Below, in pieces: positions 1 through 11,349 of a DNA stretch of 64,000 bases. The position numbers and the translations under genes are program-made. The notes under the pieces were generated by a model. It saw only the letters and a program-made list of their open reading frames with translations, was not told the DNA's origin and did no database searches. The DNA comes from Berberis thunbergii (lineage: Eukaryota > Streptophyta > Magnoliopsida > Ranunculales > Berberidaceae), in NCBI GenBank assembly GCA_003290165.1, contig QNQO01000550.1:310001-374000 (forward strand). The letters are read 5' to 3'. The first letter of the stretch is position 1. Each line of letters opens with the position of its first letter.

Positions 1-2475
1 TTCTATTTGTATAAGCTTCAAATCATAATGAGCCCGAAGTCCCAGATGCTGAAGTCTAGGAAACCCTCCTTTCTTAAACCATAATGATTCCATTCCAACA
101 AATGCTCTATCTAGCTTCGACACAGCCAACTTTGGCAGCTGAAACTGAAGCCCGTCAAAAAAAGATGTGAAGTCCTTCAATCTTGACACTGCGAGTTGTA
201 ACTTCACAAGATTCGCAAGTTTGAGAATCCACATGGGAGACTTGTCCATCGACCCACATAGGTAGAGACGTTGAAGCGATGGAGGAGGGCAGGTTAACCT
301 TTGCATATCTAGAATTGTGCTTGCTTGATCTTCTAATCTCAAATTGAAACTATGCAGAAATTTCATCTTCTCAATTGTAGCGAGCACATTGCTTCCTTCA
401 TCTCCATCCAACTCATCAACTTGCAATGATCTCAACCGTGTTAACATATCGAGCTCCTTACTTATGCCTTTGTAACCCAATCCTCCACGGAGTTTTTCTA
501 AGGTGTTCAAGCAACCAATCCCTACCGGCACTCTCGTAAGATTACAAAGGAGATGACGAAGACATTTTAGCTTGACGATCCCAAGTGGGAGCTCATGTAT
601 GCTTGTGAATTTGATGTCTAAGGTCTCCAGGTTTATAAGTTTTTCCAGAGAATCTGGAAGAGAACTTATATTAGCATTACCTCTGAGGCTCAAAAACCTC
701 AAAAGAATAGATCAGTCACAGCTTCAACTTGGAAGTCGTCTTGGCGGAGATGGGCACCTTCCAAGTCCAACACTTTCAACAGTTTAACTTTCTTCAAAAG
801 CATAACACAAGACGAGCTGAATGATGAGGATCCATCAAACACAAACAACGATCGAATATGCGAACTTAAATTCTCAGTCGTGGGCAGAGTATCTCTCGGG
901 CGTCGCCACTACTTGTATTGCCAATGGATAGGCGTCGACTATATGATCTCATGTCAGACTGACAAGAGAATCCAACAAACTTCTGATCACGAGCTCTTGT
1001 TCGAAGGAACTCATGCAAAAGGTCATGAATTCCACATGTCTTCACCCTTCCACTTCCATCAATTTTCCCACTTGAATCAAGCTCCTTGCAATGAGCTCGT
1101 CAAGAAAATGTTTTGCCATATTCTCCTTCGTCATTGTAACAGTCATGCTAACCTTTATTTCAAGGTCAACAAACCCCTCTGCTACCCATAAACGAAGTAG
1201 TCTAGAACAATTGATGGAGTAATCCTCGGGAAAAATGCAGAGGTACAAGAGGCAAGATTTGAGGTGGTGTGGCAAATCATCATAGCTTAGAGACAGTATG
1301 GTGTTTACATCATTTAGGCCGGGGTGATGAGACAATAAAAGATGGTCGCCGTATATTTGCTCCCATTTCGTTGTATCCTTCGTTGACAAGAGGCCAGCTA
1401 AAAAAACAATTGCAAGCGGAACGCCCTTGCACTTGTTCAAGAACCTTTGGCTTACATCATCTGGGTGGGGGTGATCATCACTCTCTGACTTGAACGCGAT
1501 CATTTGAAAGAGTCTTCATGCATCATCTTCTTTCAGCGGTTGTAGTTTATTGGAGTAGCCTGCGGAGTTTTCTTGGCAAGCTTTCGCTATAACTTCCGAA
1601 CGAGTCCTCACCAAAATTTGATTACCACGTCGGCTATTAGGCAATGCACACTTCAGGTCTCTCCACGCACCTATGTCTCATATATCGTCTAGAACCACGA
1701 CATACTTAGTCTTAGAGAGGCAGTCACGGAGCATCTCCATTAGTTGGGTGGTCTCCATCTTCTCCAACTGACTAAATAATGCCTTCTTTTCCTCTTTGCT
1801 AAGCAATTGCAAGATCAAATCTCGCAGAAGACAATCAATTTGGAATGTTTGGGATACGGTGATTCAAAGACGGCAAGGAAAGTGTTCTTTCGCAGTGGCG
1901 TTCTCGTACACTTTCTTTACAAGGGTTGTCTTTCCAAGGCCGCCCAACCACCCAGTAATTTTGTTTCGATGGGTGTCGATTCCCACAACACAAGCATCTG
2001 CGATGAAAAGTGCATCACGCCGTGGATCGTGTGTTGTCACTTTTGTTGAGACTTGACTGGAGCCAATAGGAATGTATCTATCCTTCGTCTTGGAAATGTC
2101 CTCAAGCCGTATTTTGATATCCCCGATTTGAGTAGCTAATTCATGTTGTTCAGACCAGATCTTGAAGAAGAACTTCACGTTTTCCAAGAATCCACAGGTA
2201 CAATGCCCATGTCGTCTTTGATGTTGAAGCACGTAAACATCAAGGATATCCTCGACGTCAAATGCTACGCGCCTTAGCTGGTTCAACCAAACTTTGACCA
2301 CGTCTCCTTGCTCCATTTCTCCTTGTCTTTCGGCATCCTTCAAACGAGCTTTGATGCTTTCGAATTCAAACCTAATGCATATAACTTCTTTGCGAACATT
2401 TTTCAAGAACACAACTTCTTGCTCAACAATTGATGCAAGTCTTTCAATCACAAAGCTTACAACACTCTCTGCCAT
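1..2475 (-). pseudogene. CC-NB-ARC-LRR (CNL) disease resistance gene, broken, 3' end beyond the window
   Basis: NLR-type intracellular immune receptor reading leftwards from ATG 2473-2475. The first ~140 codons are an Rx-type coiled-coil domain beginning MAESVVSFVIERLASIVEQE and containing VEDILDVYV, the EDVID-like motif. A P-loop remnant GGLGKTTLVKKVYE follows near 1930, but the ~15 residues that normally precede it are missing, so the strand before the P-loop is deleted. Downstream are kinase-2 (YVVVLDDI, then a stop where Trp is expected, ~1690), the GLPLA-type motif GVPLA and a CLLYLCIFPEDY/RLLRLWVAEGFV ARC2 block (1042-1503), and leucine-rich repeats from ~700 to base 1 (for example SLPDSLEKLINLETLDIKF). 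Stops near 1863, 1690 and 1520 and a frame change near 700 break it. Family is clear; it is very unlikely to encode a full receptor. The LRR end lies outside the window. Confidence 0.9.
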
Positions 2476-2870
2476 TGCTTTATCTCAGGTGTTTCTTTCA
2501 TTTGAATTAGATTGCAAATTATGAGTATGAATTGAAGGCTTTCGCGGCTCAGTATTTATCTACAATTCAAAATTTCTAGACAAAGTTAAAGAGACAGAAT
2601 AAAGTGGTTGAATGATTACTTCTCTATCTTTCTTTTAAAAAAAAAAGCAATATTCTCATGTCTCATTCCAAAAGTTCCCTTAACATATATTTCTTCAAGA
2701 CAATATTATTCTTTTCTCTTATCTTAATTTATCTCTTATCTTAATTTATTTTTCTTCAAGACAATGTGATTCTTTTCTTTATCTTTGTCTTTTATCTCTT
2801 TTCTTCTTTATTTGCAAACTTCCTAATAACTATGAGATTGTTCCTCTTATCTCTATGGATAGTACATAAG
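2476..2870 (-). promoter_or_regulatory. 5' flank of the CNL gene, one of three copies in the window
   Basis: Sequence upstream of the NLR start. Read on the minus strand there is a TATA-like ATAAATA at 2553-2559, about 80 bases before the ATG. The stretch 2516-2870 recurs as a near copy at 3884-4170 and at 15810-16065, the latter in front of the CC-ankyrin gene. The TATA-like box is kept in front of both coding copies. Promoter activity is inference. Confidence 0.45.
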
Positions 2871-3391
2871 AAAAATATGATTCTTTTTTCTTTCTCTTTT
2901 TCTTCTTTATTTGCTAAGCTGCCTAATATAATCCATCAATACCCAACCAAACAAGAAACAAATATGTTTTTGGTGAGAAAGAAAGAAAAGATGAAAAACA
3001 GACACAAGCATTGCATATCATTTCAAGATTGATTCATTGGCATGGAAGAAAGCATAGGTTTTTGTATTTTTTTTTTTTCATATATAGAAAAATAAAGTGA
3101 ATGCAAGGGATGGTTTTAATCATAGTGCGGTAGTGCCACTGCATGAGTCCTAGTGACTTCTAATGATAATAATAATAATAACAACAAACAAACAACACCC
3201 TTCTCAGGGAAGCTCTGAAACACTCACCACATGCCAGGTTTGGATCTTGGTAACATCTTTACACCATAAACTGATAAACATGCCGCCGGTTGGGTTCAAA
3301 CCCATAATTTAGTGGTACCATCTGCCAAATTCTAACCATTGAGTTGTTATACTATTGGCTTCTATGCATCATATTCACACATACCTAAACA

Positions 3392-3506
3392 CATATTTCG
3401 ATGAACGGTCCCAAAATGAGCAACAATTTTAACATGTTGCTGCTTCTAATGTTTATCTGTAATTTTCTTCAGAATTTTAACTCCTTGCTACACTCTACGT
3501 CTTCAG
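3392..3506 (+). repeat. Duplicated segment, partner at 4944-5046
   Basis: The block containing AACAATTTTAACATGTTGCT and ending CTCCTTGCTACNCTCT occurs here and again at 4944-5046. Here it runs directly into the acceptor side of a copied exon (from 3507); at 5046 it runs into different sequence. The break lies at about 3497/5043, after CTCT. No coding function seen. Confidence 0.7.
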
Positions 3507-3886
3507 GCAAATCAAAGAGCCGCAATACAAGCTTTAACCATGTTCCTGTACCAACTACCAAATCTCCTAACAATGAAACAAAAACACTAAGTAGCAGATC
3601 GCTGGACGCAGCAAATTGTGAGGCAGTGAAAAGTTCCAAGTTGTCATTACAACCAAAGAACATGAAGAAGAGAGCCAATGCAACACAATTCAAGGCCCAA
3701 CCTGATTTGGGCAGGGGCAGTATTTTCAAAAGCCACGGTGCAGATGGCTCAGGCATAACCTCAGCAAAGGATGTGACAAGTACTAGAACCCATTCAGCAG
3801 AGAGATTAAGGGAGCGGATATTCTGCCGCATTGGAAGAAAAGAACTGAAGAACTTGGCTATTGAAGGTGCTGAGCACAATTCAAAA
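3507..3886 (+). pseudogene. Isolated copy of exon 2 of the 5595-9688 gene
   Basis: Near-identical copy of the first ~380 bases of the exon at 9033, including the acceptor (CTTCAG) and the reading GKSKSRNTSFNHVPVPTTKS through GRKELKNLAIEGAEH. It is cut off after GCTGAGCACAA and joined to a copy of the NLR 5' flank. It lacks exon 1 and the rest of exon 2, so it is a stranded duplicate. It matters because it keeps the frame across GAACTGAAGAACTTGG, where the copy at ~9370 has lost one base. The apparent ATG-started ORF from 3401 is a chance join of repeat sequence to this exon. Confidence 0.75.
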
Positions 3887-4170
3887 TTTCTGGACAAAGT
3901 TAAATAGACAGAATAAAGTGGTTGAGTGATTATCTCTCTATCTTTCTTTAAAAAAAAGCAATATTCTCATGTCTCATTCCAAGGGTTTCCTTAACATATA
4001 TTTCTTCAAGACAATATGATTCTTTTCTCTTATCTTAATTTATTTTTCTTCAAGACAATGTGATTCTTTTCTTTATGTTTTTCTTTTATCTCTTTTCTTC
4101 TTTATTTGCAAACTTCCTGATAACTATGAGATGGTTCCTCTTATCTCTATGGATAGTACATAAGAACAAC
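3884..4170. repeat. Second copy of the NLR 5' flank
   Basis: Near copy of 2566-2870, starting AATTCAAAATTTCTGGACAA and running through the poly-A/T-rich and TTTCTTCAAGACAAT blocks. It abuts the exon copy 3507-3886 with no spacer. A further short scrap of the NLR leader (CAAATTATGAGTATGAATTG) sits at 4904-4943. Confidence 0.8.
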
Positions 4171-4690
4171 AGTTTTTGACATCACCATCCATAGCAACCA
4201 TACTAATGCTTCAATTCCACTAAGAAGGTCATATCATCACTTCAAAACTAGCCCAAGTAACCATACTCTCTCATTTAAAACAAAATTTTCATCTTTTTCC
4301 TGATTGGTAAAATCATAATCTCAAAAGCTATATTCTCATTAACAATGGCAGAACAAAAGAAAAAAGAAAACTAGGCATTTGAATATTTCATATTTACTGA
4401 TGGAGGGTTTGATTCTTACTTCATTGTAAAAAAAAAGGCTCGATTCTTACTAAAAATAGTACTTATTTTGCAGTATGCAAAGGTGATGGGTGAATGTTTT
4501 GGACCAGCATGATGGATGTATACAAAGTTATATTGGCGAGCAATTTTAATGTTGAACTTATACCAATTTTGAATGCCGTAGATGGAGTTCCAACTATGGA
4601 ATGACCAACTATTGAATGGATGGATGGATGGATCACTTAAGCTGGAGATACAAAAATTTGTTCTTGTGGCTATAGAGTAAACAATTCAAA

Positions 4691-4780
4691 TAATAATAAT
4701 AATGGATGGATTAAGACTATTTTTTTAGTTTCGTTTTACTTGATTGCGGAATGGAATAATAATAATAATAATAATAATTT
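4691..4780. repeat. AAT/AATGG simple repeats
   Basis: Two (AAT)n tracts at about 4691-4702 and 4757-4778, with GGATGGATGGATGGAT at 4618-4632 just upstream. Apart from these and the scraps noted separately, 4171-5594 holds no gene that I can support. Confidence 0.75.
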
Positions 4781-5594
4781 GTTTGACTTTTACTAATGAT
4801 GTTTGTGATTGTCTTTTAAAAAGAACGGGTAAAAGTGTAAAAGAGCCAAACTATGGCAAAAAAATGGCTTGTAGCCCTAGCTGCATAGAATTATTGGGCA
4901 AATTATGAGTATGAATTGAAGGCTTTTGTAGCTCAATAGAATTATTTCGAGGAGCGGTCCAAGATGAACAACAATTTTAACATGTTGCTGCTTATAATGT
5001 TTATCTGTAATTTTCTTCAGAATTTCAACTCCTTGCTACCCTCTAGGAACCCAAAACACGAAATTATCAAATGATGTTTTAATGGGTATGTTCTCAAGGA
5101 CTCCAAACCCAAAACCCCTTAAAATGTTGTCAGCCACACAAGAAAATTTTTGGTTGGTTGATTTGGAAAATTAGCAAATAAACGAATGTGTCCCCGTGTT
5201 ATACCAACCCAAAATACATTTGTGGCTGCTATCTTTGAAAATCAAAATGCGCATCTCCAGTAATAATAGATACAGATCTCGAGAATTCTCGAAAACACAC
5301 AAAAAAAAACATTTGGGCGGGAAAGTGCATATTGCTTCTCTTCTCTCTATTTCCCGCCAAAATGAAGAAGAACACACAAAAAAACCTCTCTTCTCTCTCT
5401 CCTGTATTGATTTCAAAATTTCAAACAACATTCTTATTCACTCAATCGATCTGCTTCTTCGAAATCTCAATTCGATTTCAAACTCTCTCTCTCTCTCCCC
5501 CACTTGACACAAGCCCTAATTTTGGCAGATCTGAACTTTGGAATGTTTATCTAAACCCTAAAAAAACTAGCAGTTCAATCTGACTCATCCATCC

Positions 5595-8500
5595 ATGTCT
5601 ACAACACACTTCACAGACTTCGAACCTGTCAGGGTGACCGAAGTCGAGAGAGACAAAGCTATTCTACTCAGTATCGGAAGACCGACTCGGAGTTCACAAC
5701 TATCAGATTTGGTGGAGTTTCTGTGCTCCATTCCTGAGTCTCCACTGCTTTTGAACGACTATCAGTTCGTCAGTATTTCTTCGATTGCCGTTTCTGTTCT
5801 TGGAGAGTTCGTTTCGAATGTGATTGATGATTCCAAGCAGCCGCTTAGGGTTTCTAGGACGAACAACTGGTCGTGGAGGGATGTTGTGAAGATTTGCAGT
5901 AGAAAGCGGAAAGGGGAAAGTGATCACACACTTCCGACTGTGAAAAAGCAAAAGCTGGAGAAGGAAACCACTCAAACTCCTGCTTCTTCTAATCAGGTAT
6001 CATTCTTAATTTTGTTTCCAATTACTCAAATTAGTTGTTTCCTCATGTTATCTTGCTACGTTACAATCATATAGAGACCGTTGAATCGTGTGTAATTGCA
6101 TAGTTTCGTAGATTTACGCTGTCAAAACCCCTCTGAATTGTAGGGATATACCTTGAATCGATGACGTGTCCAGGCTTGATTGTAACATGTGAATCGCCAA
6201 GTTTTTAACTAGTAATGAAGATAAATATGAGACATGTGAATAGCCAAGTATGCCAATTACTAGGGAAATAATGTTATGTATGAGATATGTGAATTGCAAA
6301 GTATGCCAATTACTAGAGAAAGACTGATATGTATGAGACATGCAAATTGCAAAGTATTTCAATTACTATGGAAAGAATGATATGTATGAGACATGCGAAT
6401 TGCATAGTATGCCGATTAATAAGGAAAGAATGATATGTGCGAGACATGCGAATTGCAAATATTCCAATTACTAGGGAAAGGGAATGACTGATATGTATGA
6501 GACATGCAAATTGCAAAGTATTCCAATTACTAGGGAAACAATGATATGTATGAGACATGCTAATTGGAAACAATGATATGTATGAGACATGCAAATTGCG
6601 AAGTATGCCAATTACTTGGGAAAAAATGATATGTTCGTATTCATTACTAGACTATGTAGCCAATATCCATGGGTCTGCACGTTTTATAAAAATAACATTT
6701 TGATATTCTCGTTGTTGGTCTCAAGTATAACTCTAGATCACTGGTCCTAGATACCCCTTTTATTTAGGGTACAATCAAGTCTCACTTATATTGAGTGAAA
6801 ATTACATTTGATAGTCATGAATTACAGTGCCGAGCTTTGGAATGTTTTATGTCATAAAATTTCCATTCTCCTCTTATGGTGAGGCATTATGTAAATTTTG
6901 TTTCTATTCAAGTATTTAATTGTTTCATGTATTCAAAAGATGCATACCATTGAGATTTATGCTACACTTCATGTTGTGTTATGCTTGTGGGCTGCGGTAA
7001 TTCCTGCCACCTCTATATGGAGTAAAAGAGAAAGAGATCTTTCCTACCTCTCACCATGTGTTTAAACTTATGCATAGTCTCTGATATTGACCCCTATTGT
7101 TGTATCATTGTAATATAGGCAAAGTGCATCCTCCACATGGCATACATCACTTATTAGCTATGTAACATTGAAGCTCTAATTAAAAGAAAAAAAACCCAGC
7201 TTTAATTATAACAAAAAAAAAAATCCAATGTACATACGTTTTGGACACATATATTCGAATACTCACTCCAATGGACATGCTTAAACCCTATCTTGGCTGA
7301 GGCACTAAGAGAGGAGGGCGGTCTTGGGCTGGTCACCTAGGCCTTGCCCAAGACATTGGAAGCACAGAATTTTTTGGCATTTTATGCTCATATATCCCTT
7401 GAAATTTTACACGATATTAACTAATTTATACTCAAAATTTTAGTAAATAAAATAATTAAATAAAAAGCAAAGCTTGAGCATCAAATCAAATTATCAAACG
7501 CTAATGTTAAGTTCAAACTATCCAATCAATCCTCCATAATTAAGGACCATTACCTTTAATTCAACAACCAACAATCTTAGTCATGGCATCTTTAAAGCGC
7601 ACAATAAAAGTCCAATAATAAAGGACCAAAAACCAAAAACCAAAAGACCAATATTCATAATCAAGTAATCCACATGTTTTAGTATCTAAGTTCTAAAGAT
7701 AACCAGCTAATTAACAAATCTAGCAAAAAAAGAATTTATTGTTGGTAGCCTGCTAAAGACTACGATACTGATAATGAGGCTACAAAAAGGAGAGACCTAC
7801 AACAAAAAAGAGAGATATGAACTGGGTGTAGTAGAGTGGAGAGATTGACAGAAGTTGCTATCTTGCTGGAGCCAAAAAGTTTTTAACCCTTAGTTTCAAG
7901 CAGGTTGTTTGTGAACCAAAACGAAAAAAACTTAAGTCATGTTGATTTATGTTCAACAGAGGTGAGCCCTTACGCATTGCTTTTGATAACACAATTCACA
8001 GGCTTGCCTAGGCTAGGTGGGGTGATGGAATTTTTCATGAGCTGTTGAGCTAGGCATTGCCTTTGACAAAATACTAACATAACTTAAATCATCATGTTTT
8101 TCACATATCTTTCAAAGGTTATCATGACTGGATACTATATTTATGAAGAAAATTTGATTTACAAGTAGAAAACCACTAACACGTTGAACTTTATGACCGG
8201 GTAAATAATTTTGTTACCTCAAACTTTGAGCAACAATTACATAAGCAAAGATATTTTTTTTTCTTTTTAAAGGTCATCTGTATTTGGGTTTCAAGAAAAT
8301 TTCTGAGGAAAAACAGAACGAAAAAGAAGAGAGTCAAGAAATAGGAAAAAAATACTTTTTCTTTCCACACTAAAACATGAGATTGAAGGCCATTGTCAGC
8401 CTCAAGTTCTGTGTTCTCCAGCGCTTTGTTATTTCTTCTTTCACCTTTTCTTTGTTGACTGTTTTCCCTGCTTTTTTTTTTCCCTTATAAAACCAAAATA

Positions 8501-9688
8501 GCCTTAGGTTTGGTATTCATGGAATAAAGATCGAAGATATTAGTTAAAATGCTTGCCATATAACCAATGCTGTGTGGAAAAAGTGCAATGCCTGTGCATT
8601 ATTAGATGTTCTGTGTGGAAAAAGTGCAATGCCTGTGCATTATTAGATGTTCAGATAAATTAAGTGGTTACAGCATTACAAAAAAAGAAATCAGAAATGA
8701 CATACACTCAAGTAGACATACTAGATAGATGTAAGATTGGAGTGAGGTGGATAGAAATGCAATGAGGTTCAGTAACAGCAAACGGAATTTTGGTAAGGAG
8801 AGATTTTTAGAAGGGTTTGAAGATGCTGGAGAATACACACCTTTGAAATAAAGTGTAAAAAAGTGTTGGCCAAGTTAGAATTAGATGTAGAAATGTTATT
8901 TTGCCTTTTGAACTCTTGAAACTCATTTGGCTTTTATTACAATAGTTGTAGTTTTGCAAGCATTTTCTTTTTGTCATTCTATCACTTGATTAAATAGGTA
9001 AGTTAATGAATCTGTACGCTCAACGTCTTCAGGCAAATCAAAGAGCCGCAATACAAGCTTTAATCGTGTTCCTGTACCAACTACCAAATCTCCTCCTAAC
9101 AATGAAACAAAAACACTAAGTAGCAGATCGCTGGACGCAGCAAATTGTGAGGCAGTGAAAAGTTCCAAGTTGTCATTACAACCAAAGAACATGAAGAAGA
9201 GAGCCAATGCAACACAATTCAAGGCCCAACCTGATTTGGGCAGTGGTAGTATATTCAAATGCCACGGTGCAGATGGCTCAGGCATAACCTCAGCAAAGGA
9301 TGTCACAAGTACTAGAACCCATTCAGCAGAGAGATTAAAGGAGCGGATATTCTGCCGCATTGGAAGAAAAGAACTATGAACTTGGCTATTGAAGGTGCTG
9401 AGCACAAGGCAGTAAATGTTCCCGCATATCAGAGTAAGAGGATTGCTGCTCTCCCACGGAAATATGACAGGAAAAATATTCATTTCACTCCTATGCCTTT
9501 GCGTTCTAGTGGGGCCACTGTTTCTGGTGCGGGACTGTTAAAACAAAAAGGTGACTTCCATGTGCTTAGTTATGTCAAATTTGGGATGCGACATTCATTT
9601 TAGTTAATATTGTATGCTTTTTGTAGGCGATGGAAAGCGTAAGAAAGAAGGCCCTTGTGTTGGAACCAAGAGGTTCCGGACACCAGAG
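5595..9688 (+). CDS. Multi-exon gene for a basic, probably nuclear protein of unknown function; exon 2 frameshifted
   Basis: I do not recognise the family. Exon 1 is 5595-5995 (ATG 5595, donor CAG|GTATCA) and encodes an acidic-then-basic segment with FTDFEPVRVTEVERDK, a hydrophobic helix-rich middle and a Lys/Arg-rich tail (SRKRKGE, VKKQKLEKE) that resembles nuclear localisation signals. Exon 2 is 9033-9550 (acceptor CTTCAG) and is Ser/Lys-rich, with RIFCRIGRKEL. Exon 3 is 9627-9688 and reads GDGKRKKEGPCVGTKRF, in phase with exon 2 (G|GC). Around 9374 the frame is lost by one base compared with the copy at 3507-3886, giving a stop after GRKEL; the reading resumes one frame over (NLAIEGAEHKAVNVPAYQSK). 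So the gene is either a young pseudogene or carries a sequence error there. No convincing later exons were found before 12900. Confidence 0.5.
6185..6640. repeat. ~53-bp minisatellite in intron 1 of the 5595 gene
   Basis: About eight degenerate head-to-tail units built around ATGTATGAGACATGCAAATT and CCAATTACTAGGGAAA, with unit length near 53-60 bases. It lies wholly within the 3-kb first intron. Both strands read as open across several units, but only because the repeat lacks stops, so the ORFs there are not genes. Confidence 0.85.
8570..8651. repeat. 41-bp perfect tandem duplication
   Basis: The unit beginning CTGTGTGGAAAAAGTGCAAT is present twice, at 8570-8610 and 8611-8651, without change. 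It lies in intron 1 of the 5595 gene. The perfect identity suggests a recent event. Confidence 0.9.
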
Positions 9689-10603
9689 GTAAGGTCACTG
9701 ATCACCCTTAGATGTATAACCTCATTAATCTGTATCAGAATCTTCAGTTGATGCTTAACGTAGGGACACTCCTTGTCTCGCCCAGCTCATGAGCCATATA
9801 ATGACATGTCTCTGTTTGGTGTCATATCTATAATGGAAGATCTAGGAGTCTTGTGATGATACAGCCCATTCTCACCTATATTTATCACGATAAAAATCCT
9901 GAGTATACCATTAGTAACTGATCTTATGTGACAGCTTAACATCTCAGAATAGAAAGGTAAAATATTAATCAAAAGAGTTTGCATCTGTTTTTCTGTTATC
10001 CAAGTGAAATTTCCCCACCCAGTAGTAATAGCAAGAGTTGTTAAACTAGTATTATGTCTATAAAAATAGTAATAATGGCAATAATAGAATAAGGGCTTCA
10101 AGGGACTAAACCAGTTTTTTCTATTTCAAATAGACTATTTTGGTTTTTTGTGCACTTCATGGACCAACTTGCTTTTTGTTAGTTTAGGTCCTGGGTTTCA
10201 TGGACTCTTTTGTTGTACCGTTTTCATCTGTCAGGAATCATCCTAAACTTGAGCAAGTTCATATCTGTCAGGGATCATCTTAAACTTGAGCAAGTCCACA
10301 TCGCTAGGGAGCTAAATAGTTACACCTGACTAGCAGTTAGTATCTTAGTTGATTTACTCCTTGACAAAAACTATCACTTTTATTTTGGTTCTGTTTCTGT
10401 GGGATGACTTGGTTCCGAATATCCTTAGTTCTTACTCACTAGGCCTGCATGTACATATGGATGCACCTAGATTATAAATAACTTTAGAGAAATTCTAAAT
10501 GTCGAGGGAATGAGCGAGGAAACGAGCGAGGGAAATGAGGTGGCGAGGTGAAAGCCATTCATTTCCTTCGAGATGCGTGCGTTGACTTTTCTCGCAAAAA
10601 AAT

Positions 10604-10867
10604 GGGAGGGCATTTGCAAAAAAAATACAAAAATACAAAATATGACAGATTTAATGACGCTTCACTGTTTACGTAAAGAGTGAATCACAGTTCTCGTTAC
10701 GGGTTCAGAAGATTGGGATACTTTGCAAGTCAGTCAACAGGCAATGGGCCAAATCTCATAGACCATAGTGGAGCAGAAAAGAAAGTTGAAAAAAAAAATG
10801 TGAAAAGAAGAAAACTTGATTGGTGGGACAGATTAGAAGATTAGTAGGACATAATGAGATTATGCTT
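10604..10867 (+). repeat. Direct duplication, copy A
   Basis: Matches 11095-11349 with small indels, offset by about 490 bases. There are no TG...CA ends and no target-site duplication, so this is better read as a local segmental duplication than as an LTR pair. Confidence 0.75.
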
Positions 10868-11094
10868 TATACTATGTAGGATTTGATTTGTTAATATAAA
10901 CTTTAGATTAAAAGAAAAAAAGAACTACTGTATTTATTCAATTCAATTTGCCCTGCTTTATATCTTTAGAATTAATTAATGTCCAAATTTTGCATTCATA
11001 ATCATTTTAAAAAAAAAATTCATTGAAATGACACAACACGCATTGTAACTCTTAATCCACCTATTGATATTGCTTGTCAATATAAAAAAGTTGG

Positions 11095-11349
11095 GAGGGC
11101 ATTTGCAGAAATACAAAATGACAAATTTAATGACGCTTCACCATTTACTTAAAAGTGAATCACAATTCTCGTTACTGGTTTAGAAGATTGGGATACTTTG
11201 CAAGTCAGTCAACAGGCAATGGGCCAAATCTCATAGACCATAGTGGAGCAGAAAGTTGAAAAAAAAAATGTGAAAAGAAGAAAACTTGATTCAATTATTG
11301 AATTGGTGGGACAGATTAGAAGATTAGTTGGACATAATGAGATTATGCT
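11095..11349 (+). repeat. Direct duplication, copy B
   Basis: Second copy of 10604-10867. It differs by short indels, for example an extra TCAATTATTGAAT near 11292 and a shorter A-run near 11112. Confidence 0.75.

Noticed and set aside
3401..3907. A 168-codon ORF as a secreted protein with a signal-peptide-like start
   Set aside because: The hydrophobic start comes from repeat block A, which recurs at 4944 without the rest; the remainder is a copied internal exon with its own acceptor at 3505. It is a chance fusion.
6114..6594. Minus-strand ORFs with repeated CHVSYIS-like units
   Set aside because: They are the 53-bp intronic minisatellite read on the wrong strand.
10604..11349. Direct repeat pair as LTRs of a small retrotransposon
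   Set aside because: No TG...CA ends, no primer or polypurine site between them and no target duplication; it reads as a local duplication.
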